The notes below the pieces were generated by a model, which was given only the letters and a program-made list of their open reading frames with translations, searched no databases and was not told the origin of the DNA. From Chondromyces crocatus (GTDB taxonomy: Bacteria; Myxococcota_A; Polyangia; Polyangiales; Polyangiaceae): DNA of 64,000 bases. The first letter of the stretch is position 1; each line of letters starts with the position of its first letter. The stretch is taken from contig NZ_CP012159.1 in assembly GCF_001189295.1 (NCBI RefSeq), positions 682,001-746,000 of the forward strand, written 5' to 3'. Shown here in pieces: positions 22,051 to 30,038 of the stretch. The position numbers were made by a program, and so were the translations under genes.

Positions 22051-23328
22051 ATGAAGGCGACCGAACTTTTGAAGACGCAGCACAAGGAAGTGGACTCCCT
22101 CTTCGAGCAGATCGAGGCGGCGGAGCCCGGCGAGACGCGCGGTCTGGTCGAGGAGCTGGCCGCAGCGCTCGTCGCGCACTCCACCATCGAGAAGGAGATC
22201 TTCTACCCGTGTGTCGCGGACGCGCTCGACGACGTCGAGCTGCACGAGGCATACGAGGAGCACGCGCTCGTGGAGTTCGCTTTGCAGAAATTGCTCAGCA
22301 CCGAGCCGAGTGACGAAAGCTTTCACGCTCGCTGCGAGGTGCTGAAGGAGGTGGTGACGCACCACGTGAAGGAAGAAGAGACGTCGATGCTTCCCCAGAT
22401 CGACCAGCGCGTGAACTCGGACCGGCTGGAGGAGATGGGGCTGCGGATGGAGGTGCGCTTCGAGGAGGTCCGCACCCAGGACATCCGACAGATCCTGGCG
22501 AAGTCGGTGCGCGAGGCGATGCAAGAGGCAGCGCCCGAGACGGGACGGCGGCGCGGGGCGAGCACGCGGAAGACCGGGCGGAAGACGCCTGCTCGCGCTG
22601 CCGCCAAGCGCGGAACGGCCAAGCGCGGGACGGCCAAGCGCGGAACGGCCAAGCGCGGGACGGCCAAGCGCGGGACGGCCAAGCGCGGGACGGCCAAGCA
22701 AGGCGCCACCGCGCGGAGCACGGCGAAGCGGACCACCGCCAAGCGAGGAGCGACCCGGAGCAGCGGGACGAAGCGCGCCGGCGCCAAGGAGACCGCGGCC
22801 AAGGGGACGACGGCGAAGGCCAAGGGGACGCGCAGCCGCGCTGGAGCGAAGGAGACGACCTCCACGAAGGGACGTGCGTCGGGTGGCAAGCGCACCACGA
22901 GCACGAGGAGCACGGGTTCTGCGGACACGAAGGCGGGCACCAGCACCCGGTCGACGTCGACGCGCTCTCGTGCTCGGGGCGCACTGGCCAAGGGGGCCGC
23001 TGCGGTGCGATCCGTTGCCAAGAAGCTCACGGGCAAGGGGGCGGCGGCGGCGCGCACGGTGGCCGAGGGCGCCACGAAGGTGGGGACCCGGGCGAAGCGT
23101 GCCGTGAGCAAGGCGGGCTCGACCCGCGCCTCCGCGAAGAGCGCCACGGGCATGGCGCAGGGCCCGAAGACCCCGCGCGTCACCTCGACGGCCAGGCGCA
23201 CGGGTCGGCCGCAGCGGCCGGCGCAGGCCCGGAGCCGAGGACCGGCGCGCGGTCAGGCACGGACGGGCGTGCGGCGAGCGAGTCCGCGAAGGGCGAGCAC
23301 GCGCCGGGTGGCCAGCCCGGCCACGTGA
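22051..23328 (+). CDS. Hemerythrin HHE-domain protein with histone-H1-like tail
   Basis: 425 residues. The N-terminus (1-~150) is a hemerythrin HHE domain with metal-ligand His/Glu residues in LLKTQHKEVDSLFEQIE, LVAHSTIEKEIFYP, HEAYEEHALVEFAL and VVTHHVKEEETSMLP; such domains bind a di-iron centre and sense or store oxygen, NO or iron. From ~170 to the end the protein is almost entirely Lys, Arg, Ala, Thr, Gly and Ser, starting with six perfect KRGTA repeats and continuing like eukaryotic histone H1 C-terminal tails or Hc1/AlgP-like bacterial proteins, which bind DNA. AGGAG at 22041 supports the ATG at 22051; the longer frame upstream is rejected. Cytoplasmic, probably nucleoid-associated (inference). 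Confidence 0.9.
   Translation: MKATELLKTQHKEVDSLFEQIEAAEPGETRGLVEELAAALVAHSTIEKEIFYPCVADALDDVELHEAYEEHALVEFALQKLLSTEPSDESFHARCEVLKEVVTHHVKEEETSMLPQIDQRVNSDRLEEMGLRMEVRFEEVRTQDIRQILAKSVREAMQEAAPETGRRRGASTRKTGRKTPARAAAKRGTAKRGTAKRGTAKRGTAKRGTAKRGTAKQGATARSTAKRTTAKRGATRSSGTKRAGAKETAAKGTTAKAKGTRSRAGAKETTSTKGRASGGKRTTSTRSTGSADTKAGTSTRSTSTRSRARGALAKGAAAVRSVAKKLTGKGAAAARTVAEGATKVGTRAKRAVSKAGSTRASAKSATGMAQGPKTPRVTSTARRTGRPQRPAQARSRGPARGQARTGVRRASPRRASTRRVASPAT
22606..22695. repeat. Six 15-bp tandem repeats coding for KRGTA
   Basis: Six units of AAGCGCGGRACGGCC lie end to end inside the hemerythrin/H1-like gene, differing only at one wobble position. A shortened seventh (AAGCAAGGCGCC) follows. Near-identity implies recent expansion, so copy number may vary between strains. 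Confidence 0.9.
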
Positions 23329-23380
23329 CCTGCAGCGTGCGCGGTGCGAGGGGCGGCCAGCCCCGCGGCGTGGTCTGCGA

Positions 23381-23456
23381 GGAAAATCAGGGGGGCGACC
23401 CTCGGGAGGGTGGGGGCCGGAAAACCAGGGGGGCGACCCTCGGGAGCGCAGGGGCC
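23381..23456 (+). repeat. Interspersed repeat, two tandem 38-bp copies
   Basis: Units 23381-23418 and 23419-23456 share GGAAAA, then CAGGGGGGCGACCCTCGGGA. They fill the gap between the convergent hemerythrin and receiver genes. An inverted third copy lies at 21457-21486, on the other side of the hemerythrin gene. Confidence 0.8.
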
Positions 23457-23473
23457 GAGAGGCGCCTGCTCGG

Positions 23474-26400
23474 TCAACGCCGCCAGGGGGGTGCGAGGCG
23501 GAGGCGGGTCATGCGGCCCGCTTTGACCTGGATGAAGCGCACGCGTTCCTCGCCGCGCAGCCGCGCGCGAACCTCGTGAGCGCCTTCCTTGGGCTCGATC
23601 GACGCCCGGACCGTGCCCTTGCCGAGCAGGCGGCCGTCGATGAAGACCTCGTCGTTGGGACCAGCGACGATCTCGACGAGGCCCTGGCCCGCGGGGAGCT
23701 TCTGGTCGGCCGGCAGGGGCGCGTCCTCCGGGAGCACCGGGTTCTCGAGGGTGTCCCCCGGGCTGAGGGGCTCGGTGGCGGCGGACGACGCGGGCTCGGC
23801 CGGGGTCTCCGGTGCGGGCTCTTCGAGTTCGGGCACGGGGGCCGGCGCGGACGGGGGCACCGTCGCCTGGAGGTCGCGCTCCCGGGCGAGGCGGGCGCCC
23901 ACGGCGAAGACGAAGGCAGCGACCGCGAGCAGGACCCACATGGTGGTGCGGCTCTCGCGCGGCGTCTCGGCCGGGGCCGGCGCCGGCGGCGACGGTGCGA
24001 ATGCCGACGGCTTGCGGACCCGGCGCGGCGTGGGCGACGGCGTGAGATCGGGCGGCGGCGCCATGCGGTGGTTCGCCGGCAATGCCGTCTCGAGGACGGG
24101 CGGCGGCGTGAGGGAGCCCAGCGTGGTGAGCGGCCGGGGCGCTTGCGGACGCTCGTCACGCGCCGGCGCAGCGGCTGCGGCTGGCGCGGTCGGCGCGGTC
24201 GGCGCGACAGGAGCGCGGGTCGCCTCGGGAGCTGCGGGCGCAGGAGCGACTGGAGGCAGCACGGTGACCACGGGCGGGAGTCGGGTGCCCTGAACGGCGT
24301 ACGCCGCCGTGGCGCTGGTCCCATGGGCGCGGTTCGAGGTGCCCACCACGGCCACGCTCGGGGCGCTCCCGGCGCTCGAGCCGTTCATCGCGCTCGACCT
24401 GCTGGCGACGCTCGACGTGCTCGCAGCGCTGGCGACGCTCCCGGCGCTCGCTGAGTTCATCGGCTTCGAGGTGCCCGCGGCGCCCGCGGCGCCCGCGGCG
24501 CCCGCGGCGCCCGCGGCGCTCGCGCCAACCGCAGGGGCCGGCGAGGGCTGCGCGGCCAGCGGCGAGACCGGCGTGGCGCTGGTCTGTACCTCGGGCGCCG
24601 GGCCGACCAGGGTGGTGCGGTGCGCGGTGATCTCGTCGAAGCCGTCGTCGTCGGTGGCCTGCGGCTCGGGGGTGATCTCGCGCGGCGGCAGGTTGCCGAA
24701 GGGCTCCCAGGGGCGGGTCAACCGCGGGCGCGTGCCGTGCTCGTCGTCACCGAGCTCCTCGATGGCGATGTCGCCGGAGGTCGCGTCGTCCTCCTCGAAG
24801 GCGTGCGATGCGCTGAGGACCTCGCCGCTCTCCACCACCTCCACGTCGCCGTCGACGAAGGGCGCGCTGAAGGGGCCGTCGCTGAAGGGCGCCTCGACGC
24901 TGTCGGCTTCGTGATCGGCGAGCGCGCGCTCCATGGGGGTGAAGTCGGGCGGCGGGGGAAGCTCGGCCGCGTTGCTGGTGCGGCGGCGGCCACGGAGGAC
25001 GTCGGCCTCCCGGGCGATCGCGGGCGCGAGGAGGTCCTCGCCGCTGCGATCGAGGATGCGGCTGACGCTGCCATGCGCGGCGGCGTCGCAGAGGACGTCC
25101 TCGAGGAGACGGGCCGGGGCCTGGCCGCCCGCAAGGAGGGCGCGCGGGGAGGCGCCGGCGATGAGACGGCGGAGCAAGGCGCGCGCGGGCTCCGGGGTGG
25201 CGTCGACGTACGAGGAGAGGCGCTCGCCGTCGATGACGACGCGCTCGACCTGGGTGAGGCCAGGGCCAGCGAGGAGGCGCTGGGCGCCGCGGGCTGCCGC
25301 GATCGCGGGCAGGAGCTGCTCGGCGAGGGGCGCCTCGAAGCCGGGGCGGGCGGAGGGCGGCGGCGCGTCGGCGTCGTCGGTGGGGCAGACGGCGAAGCGG
25401 CCCGAGCCCACGCCGAGCAAGGCGGCGAGCACCGAGGGGCCGCGCTGGAAGGTGCCGTCGGGCGCGGTGCGGGTGGCCGAGGTGGGGCGGCCGCCGTGGA
25501 TCTGCACTTCGTAGAGGAAGGCGGCGTCGCGGACCATGACCCGCGACTCGGGGCGGCGGGCGCAGGCGAGGGCGAGGAGGGTGCGGGTGGTCATGCCGTC
25601 GAGGCGGCCGCGGGTCTCGCCACCGGCGGCGATGCGCTGGGTGACGCGCTGGCGCGGGCGGAGGACCTCGCTGACGCGCTGGACGATGGCGGCGGCGCTG
25701 GCTTCCTTGCGGAGGTAGCCGTCGGCGTCGGCGCCGAGTTCGCGGAGGCGCTGGAGGAGGTCTTCCTTCCAGGAGAGCAGGATCACCGGGACGTCGCGCA
25801 GGACGACGTCGCGCTTGAGGGCGCGGCAGAGGGCGAAGCCGTCGAGGTGCGGCATGACCACGTCGGAGACGACGAGGTCGGGGCTCGCCTGGAAGGCGAG
25901 GTCGAGGGCGCGGGCGCCGTCGTGGGCTTCGAGGACATGGGCACCCGCGGCGCGGAGGACGCCGGCGAGGAACCAGGTGACGGCGGGGTCGTCGTCGGCG
26001 ACCACGACGGCGAGGCCTTCGAGGGAGATGCTGGCGCCCGGGGTAGCGTCGCTCGCGGCGCGCTGGATGGGCGAGATGCTGGACTGGGGGCGGCCCGCGG
26101 TGGCGCGCACGGCGCGCGCGTTCGGGGTGTGGAGGTCGGGACCGAGCCAGGGGGCGAGGGGGAGGGCGCCTTCGGGGCCGCGGGGGGAGAAGCGGACGGT
26201 GCCCTGGGAGCGGATGGTCACCAGGTCGCGGATGCGGGCGACGGCGCCCCAGAGGGCACCGAGGACTTCGGCGCCTTCGCCGAGATCGACGCGGGCGCCG
26301 CGGCCGCGGGCTTCGGCGGCGTCGCAGAGGCCGCGGCGCAGCTCTTCGGCGAGGCGGGCGCCGAGCTGGTCGAGGCTGACTTCACCGAGCGGGGCGCGGG

Positions 26401-27346
26401 TGACCTCGCCGCGGACGTAGGTGGCGGCGGCCTCGGCGGCGGCGCGGCGGAGGGTGTCGGGGGACGCGGGGCGGGGGAGGGCGCGGGCGACGCCGAGGGT
26501 GAGGAAGGGGGCGGCGTCGTCGGGGCGCGCGAAGTGGCCGACGACGATGATCGGGGTGGCCTCGGTGAGCGGGTCGCTCATGAGGGCCTCGACGAGGGCG
26601 CGGGCGCCCGGCAGCTCGGCGTCGAGGACGAGCAGGTCGGGGGCGACGGCGCGGGCGAGGTCGAGGGCGGTGGTGGGATCCTCGGTGCGCTCGACCTCGA
26701 AGCCCGCGGGCTCGTCGGTGAGGGCGTCGGCGAGGGGGGCCGGGCCGACGACGAGGGCCGTGAGGGAGGCCATGCCCTCGACGAGGCCTTCGTCCCAGCT
26801 CGCTTCCCCTGCGCGGGTGAAGGCGCCGTGGGGGGAGAGGAGCGTCGCAGCGTCGCCCGCGGATCCCGGGACGAGGGGAGGGTTCTGGAAGGAGCGCGGC
26901 GAGGCCTGGGCGCCGTCGGGCCTGGCGCCGCCGCGGGTGCCGGCAGCGCGCGGGTGCTGTTCGCCCAGCGCGGCCTGTCCCCAGGCGAGGGCGGGCAGCT
27001 CGTCGAGGGTGGCGCGCAGGGTGGTCAGCTCGGCCTCTCGGAGGATCTCGCCTTCGCCGGGGGCGTCGATGAGAAGCTGGGCTTCGCCCACCCGGTCGGC
27101 GAGCTTGGCGAAGCGGAGCAGCCGGGCCGCAGCGCCGAGGGCATGCAGCCTTCGTCCCAGCTCCTCGCGGAGCACGGCGGCGTGTGGCTCGGCCTCCACC
27201 TGGGCGAGGGCCGCCCGGAGTTCGGTCGCTCTCCGGCCGAGGTTCGCCACGAATTCGGCCCGGGCACCGCCCAGACGTTCGTGGCGCGCCTCGGCGGGCG
27301 CGCTCTGTTGGAGTTCCTTGGGATCCACCGCGGTCAGTGCGCCCAT
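23474..27346 (-). CDS. HPt / double receiver / membrane / PEGA-like signalling protein
   Basis: 1290 residues. Rough layout: HPt-like helices 25-115 (RRLHALGAAARLLRFAKLAD); a first receiver 192-312 (LDAELPGA at the acceptor position); a linker domain; a second, more canonical receiver 438-560 (VVADDDPAVTWFLAGVLRAA, VVSDVVMPHLDGFALCRALK, but YLRKEAS at the Lys loop); a PATAN/DUF4388-like domain ~565-690 (GRLDGMTTRTLLALACARR); a disordered acidic then Pro/Ala/Ser-rich stretch ~780-1125; one membrane helix (TMWVLLAVAAFVFAVGARLA); and a C-terminal PEGA-like beta domain (VEIVAGPNDEVFIDGRLLGK). The membrane helix would place the receivers in the cytoplasm and the PEGA-like domain outside the inner membrane. 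No kinase lies beside it. Domain names are from motif reading. Confidence 0.8.
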   Translation of the reverse strand: MGALTAVDPKELQQSAPAEARHERLGGARAEFVANLGRRATELRAALAQVEAEPHAAVLREELGRRLHALGAAARLLRFAKLADRVGEAQLLIDAPGEGEILREAELTTLRATLDELPALAWGQAALGEQHPRAAGTRGGARPDGAQASPRSFQNPPLVPGSAGDAATLLSPHGAFTRAGEASWDEGLVEGMASLTALVVGPAPLADALTDEPAGFEVERTEDPTTALDLARAVAPDLLVLDAELPGARALVEALMSDPLTEATPIIVVGHFARPDDAAPFLTLGVARALPRPASPDTLRRAAAEAAATYVRGEVTRAPLGEVSLDQLGARLAEELRRGLCDAAEARGRGARVDLGEGAEVLGALWGAVARIRDLVTIRSQGTVRFSPRGPEGALPLAPWLGPDLHTPNARAVRATAGRPQSSISPIQRAASDATPGASISLEGLAVVVADDDPAVTWFLAGVLRAAGAHVLEAHDGARALDLAFQASPDLVVSDVVMPHLDGFALCRALKRDVVLRDVPVILLSWKEDLLQRLRELGADADGYLRKEASAAAIVQRVSEVLRPRQRVTQRIAAGGETRGRLDGMTTRTLLALACARRPESRVMVRDAAFLYEVQIHGGRPTSATRTAPDGTFQRGPSVLAALLGVGSGRFAVCPTDDADAPPPSARPGFEAPLAEQLLPAIAAARGAQRLLAGPGLTQVERVVIDGERLSSYVDATPEPARALLRRLIAGASPRALLAGGQAPARLLEDVLCDAAAHGSVSRILDRSGEDLLAPAIAREADVLRGRRRTSNAAELPPPPDFTPMERALADHEADSVEAPFSDGPFSAPFVDGDVEVVESGEVLSASHAFEEDDATSGDIAIEELGDDEHGTRPRLTRPWEPFGNLPPREITPEPQATDDDGFDEITAHRTTLVGPAPEVQTSATPVSPLAAQPSPAPAVGASAAGAAGAAGAAGAAGTSKPMNSASAGSVASAASTSSVASRSSAMNGSSAGSAPSVAVVGTSNRAHGTSATAAYAVQGTRLPPVVTVLPPVAPAPAAPEATRAPVAPTAPTAPAAAAAPARDERPQAPRPLTTLGSLTPPPVLETALPANHRMAPPPDLTPSPTPRRVRKPSAFAPSPPAPAPAETPRESRTTMWVLLAVAAFVFAVGARLARERDLQATVPPSAPAPVPELEEPAPETPAEPASSAATEPLSPGDTLENPVLPEDAPLPADQKLPAGQGLVEIVAGPNDEVFIDGRLLGKGTVRASIEPKEGAHEVRARLRGEERVRFIQVKAGRMTRLRLAPPWRR
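24473..24517. repeat. Five 9-bp repeats in the receiver/PEGA gene
   Basis: GCCCGCGGC occurs five times end to end and encodes a Gly-Ala-Ala repeat in the disordered linker. A likely slippage-prone tract. Confidence 0.85.
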
Positions 27347-27532
27347 CGAGGCTGCCGTATCACAGGCGCTCCGGGTGGCTGAATTTTCGGCGGATCGCGG
27401 GGGGGGTCGCGGGGGTCACCGGGCCGGCGTCGCGATGGACGTCGTGGCCGTGAGGGCGAGGCCGTGGGGTTTGATGAAGGGGGTGGGATCACCAGGCCAG
27501 GGTCGCGACAGCGACCCCGGGAGTGACCTTGT

Positions 27533-28621
27533 TCACAATTCGGCGGCGACGCGCTCGCGCAGCCAGGCCGCGGCGGCCTGGGTGCCGAGGGTGCCTCCGA
27601 CGTCGACGGTGCACTGGCCCTCGTCGACGGCCTGGGTGACCCAGCGCTCGATGCGCTTCTCCTCGTCGGGCCACCCGAGGTGCGCGAGCATCATCCCGAC
27701 CGTCAGCAGCGCCGCGAACGGGTTGGCGATGTCCTTGCCCGCGAGCGGCGGCGCCGAGCCATGGACCGGCTCGAAGAGGGCGACCCGCTTCGGATCCGAG
27801 GCGTGCACGTTCGCACTCGCCGCCATCCCCAGGCCTCCCTGAAACGCCGCGCCCAGATCGGTCACGATGTCGCCGAAGAGGTTGTTCGTGACCACGACCT
27901 GGAACTTGGACGGGTCCTGGATGAGGTAGAGGCAGAGCGCGTCGACGTAGACGTGGTCGGAGCTGATGTCGCCGTACTGGGCGCGGACCTCGTGGAAGAC
28001 CCGCAGCCACAGCTCGTGCGCGTGCCGCATGGCGTTCGACTTGTCGGCCATGGTGACGCGGGTGCGGCCATGGGACCGGGCATACTCGAACGCCGCGCGG
28101 ATGATCCGCTCGACCCCCTTGCGGGTGTTGACGTCCTCGTTGATCGCCACCTCGTCGGGCGTGCCGCGCTTGAACTGCCCGCCCATGCCCACGTAGATGC
28201 CCTCGGTGTTCTCTCGGAACACGACGAGGTCGACGTCCTTCGCCCCCCGACCCTTCAGCGGTACCAGCTTGTCGCTGAGCGCCTTGACGGGCCGGATGTT
28301 GGCGTACAGGTCGTAGCCGAAGCGCATGCCGAAGAGGATGTCGCGCGCGTGCTCGAGGCCGGGCACGCGCGGGTCACCCAGGGCGCCGAGCAGCACGGCG
28401 GAGCACTCGCGCTGGATGGCGATCTGGATCTCCTTGGGGAAGGTGGTGCCGTCCCGCAAGAAGCGGTCGGCGCCGAGGTCGAGCTCCCACAGGTCGATGG
28501 GCAGGCCCGCCTTGTCCCGGTACACCTCGAGCAGGAGCTTCGCTTCGCGGGTCACAGCGGGGCCGATGCCGTCCCCGCCGATGATCGCGATCTTCTTTCG
28601 CTTTGACTTCTCGGATCCCAC
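27533..28621 (-). CDS. Isocitrate/isopropylmalate dehydrogenase family, probable LeuB
   Basis: 362 residues from a GTG at 28621 (a GTG two codons upstream is equally possible; GGGAG precedes both). The N-terminus [20 protein letters not shown] is typical of decarboxylating dehydrogenases. Active-site and metal residues lie in [50 protein letters not shown] and [20 protein letters not shown], and the NAD loop in [19 protein letters not shown]. The family oxidises 3-isopropylmalate, isocitrate, homoisocitrate or tartrate. I favour 3-isopropylmalate by overall resemblance, but the substrate loop is not a textbook LeuB one. It begins 16 bp after ald and probably shares its transcript. Confidence 0.85.
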   Translation of the reverse strand: MGSEKSKRKKIAIIGGDGIGPAVTREAKLLLEVYRDKAGLPIDLWELDLGADRFLRDGTTFPKEIQIAIQRECSAVLLGALGDPRVPGLEHARDILFGMRFGYDLYANIRPVKALSDKLVPLKGRGAKDVDLVVFRENTEGIYVGMGGQFKRGTPDEVAINEDVNTRKGVERIIRAAFEYARSHGRTRVTMADKSNAMRHAHELWLRVFHEVRAQYGDISSDHVYVDALCLYLIQDPSKFQVVVTNNLFGDIVTDLGAAFQGGLGMAASANVHASDPKRVALFEPVHGSAPPLAGKDIANPFAALLTVGMMLAHLGWPDEEKRIERWVTQAVDEGQCTVDVGGTLGTQAAAAWLRERVAAEL

Positions 28622-28637
28622 GAGCACCCGCTCCCGA

Positions 28638-29750
28638 TCAGCCCAGCGCCCGCTCGACGGGCAGGTGCTCCATGCGGTGCGCCGTGGCCACCGGACCATA
28701 GGTGACGTGGCCGCCGTAGGTGTTGATGCCGAGCATCACGGCGGGATCCGCCTTGGCAGCCGCTTCGAGGCCCTTGTTGGCGATGGAGACGGCGTAGGGG
28801 ACCGTGACGTTGGTGAGCGCCCAGGTGCTGGTGTGCGAGACCGCGCCCGGCATGTTGGCCACGCAGTAGTGGACGACGCCATCCACCTCGTAGGTGGGGT
28901 TGTCGTGGGTGGTGGGCCGGCAGGTCTCGATGCAGCCTCCCTGGTCGACGGCGACGTCGACGACGACGCTGCCCTTTTCCATGCGGCCGATGAGCTCGCG
29001 GGTGACGAGCCGCGGGGCCTTGGCACCGGGCAGGAGCACCGCGCCGACGACGAGATCCGCGCGCTCGACCGCCGCCTCGATGTTGGCCGCGTTCGAGTAG
29101 AGCGTCTCGATCGCACCGCCGAACACGTCCTCGAGGTAGGCCATGGTGTCGGCGCGGACGTCGAGCACGGTGACCTGGGCGCCCATGCCGATGGCGATGG
29201 TGGCCGCGTTGCGGCCGACGACGCCGCCACCGAGGATCACCACGCGCCCGCGGCGGGTGCCCGGCACGCCGCCGAGGAGGACGCCCTTGCCCCCGCGCTC
29301 CTTCTGGAGGCAGGAGGCGCCGACCTGGACGCTGATCTTGCCGGCGACCTCGCTCATGGGCCGGAGCAGCGGCAGCGAGCCGTCCGGGAGCTGGATGGTC
29401 TCGTACGCGACGCCCTGGACCCCGGTGCGCGCGAGCTCACGGGTGAGCTCTGCCTCGGCGGCGAGGTGGAGGTAGGTGTAGAGCACGAGGCCCTTGCGGA
29501 AGTAGGGGTACTCCGCCGGCAGCGGCTCCTTGACCTTGACCACCATCTCGGCACCCCATGCATCGGCCGCCGTGCCGACGATGGTGGCGCCCGCGCGCAC
29601 GTAGGCGTCATCCGAGAGGCCGCTGCCCTCTCCAGCAGCGGTCTCGACGAGCACGCGGTGGCCATTGTCGACGAGTGCGCGGACGCCTGCCGGCGTCATG
29701 CCTACGCGGTACTCGCGTGTCTTGATCTCCTTGGGCACACCGATGAGCAC
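28638..29750 (-). CDS. ald: Alanine dehydrogenase
   Basis: 370 residues, exactly the family length. From the GTG at 29750 it reads (M)[18 protein letters not shown], and AGGAG stands eight bases upstream; the longer frame is rejected. NAD-binding signature [19 protein letters not shown]; catalytic-region segments [20 protein letters not shown] and [11 protein letters not shown] contain the expected Lys and His. It deaminates L-alanine reversibly to pyruvate and ammonia with NAD and usually acts as a hexamer in the cytoplasm. In M. xanthus alanine dehydrogenase is linked to growth on amino acids and development. The LeuB-like gene follows directly. A four-copy 18-bp repeat lies ~190 bp upstream. 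Confidence 0.96.
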   Translation of the reverse strand: MLIGVPKEIKTREYRVGMTPAGVRALVDNGHRVLVETAAGEGSGLSDDAYVRAGATIVGTAADAWGAEMVVKVKEPLPAEYPYFRKGLVLYTYLHLAAEAELTRELARTGVQGVAYETIQLPDGSLPLLRPMSEVAGKISVQVGASCLQKERGGKGVLLGGVPGTRRGRVVILGGGVVGRNAATIAIGMGAQVTVLDVRADTMAYLEDVFGGAIETLYSNAANIEAAVERADLVVGAVLLPGAKAPRLVTRELIGRMEKGSVVVDVAVDQGGCIETCRPTTHDNPTYEVDGVVHYCVANMPGAVSHTSTWALTNVTVPYAVSIANKGLEAAAKADPAVMLGINTYGGHVTYGPVATAHRMEHLPVERALG

Positions 29751-29940
29751 GTTGACGAACTCCTCTCTTGGGCGGCGCCACCGCGCCGCGGCGGCGGACC
29801 ATAGCAGAAGAGTCACACGGGAAATCTGCGGAAGATCACGACGCAGTGCGGCGAAAATGGCGGTGTTTTCTTCGTGCCGTGGTGAGGGTCTGCCGGCGTC
29901 GACGCGGGTGCGGGAGGCGAGCGCAGGCGGGTTGCGCCTC

Positions 29941-30012
29941 GGTGCAACGCCTCGTGTCGGTGCAACGCTTCGTGTCGGTGCGACGCTTCGTGTCGATGGA
30001 ACGCCTCGCGCG
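29941..30012. repeat. Four 18-bp tandem repeats between ald and the DUF4388 gene
   Basis: GGTGCAACGCCTCGTGTC and three variants stand end to end at 29941-29958, 29959-29976, 29977-29994 and 29995-30012; the last is the most diverged. The array occupies the 288-bp gap upstream of ald and just past the stop of the DUF4388 gene. It could be a regulator-binding array or a 3' element. I see nothing else in the gap. Confidence 0.85.
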
Positions 30013-30038
30013 ATCGTCAGCGCGTCGCGCTCGCTGCC

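Noticed and set aside
22606-22695. CRISPR-like array
   Set aside because: The units are contiguous without spacers and encode an in-frame protein repeat.
24620-27382. 920-codon Gly/Glu-rich plus-strand frame
   Set aside because: Antisense to the receiver/PEGA-like gene, whose motifs are clear.
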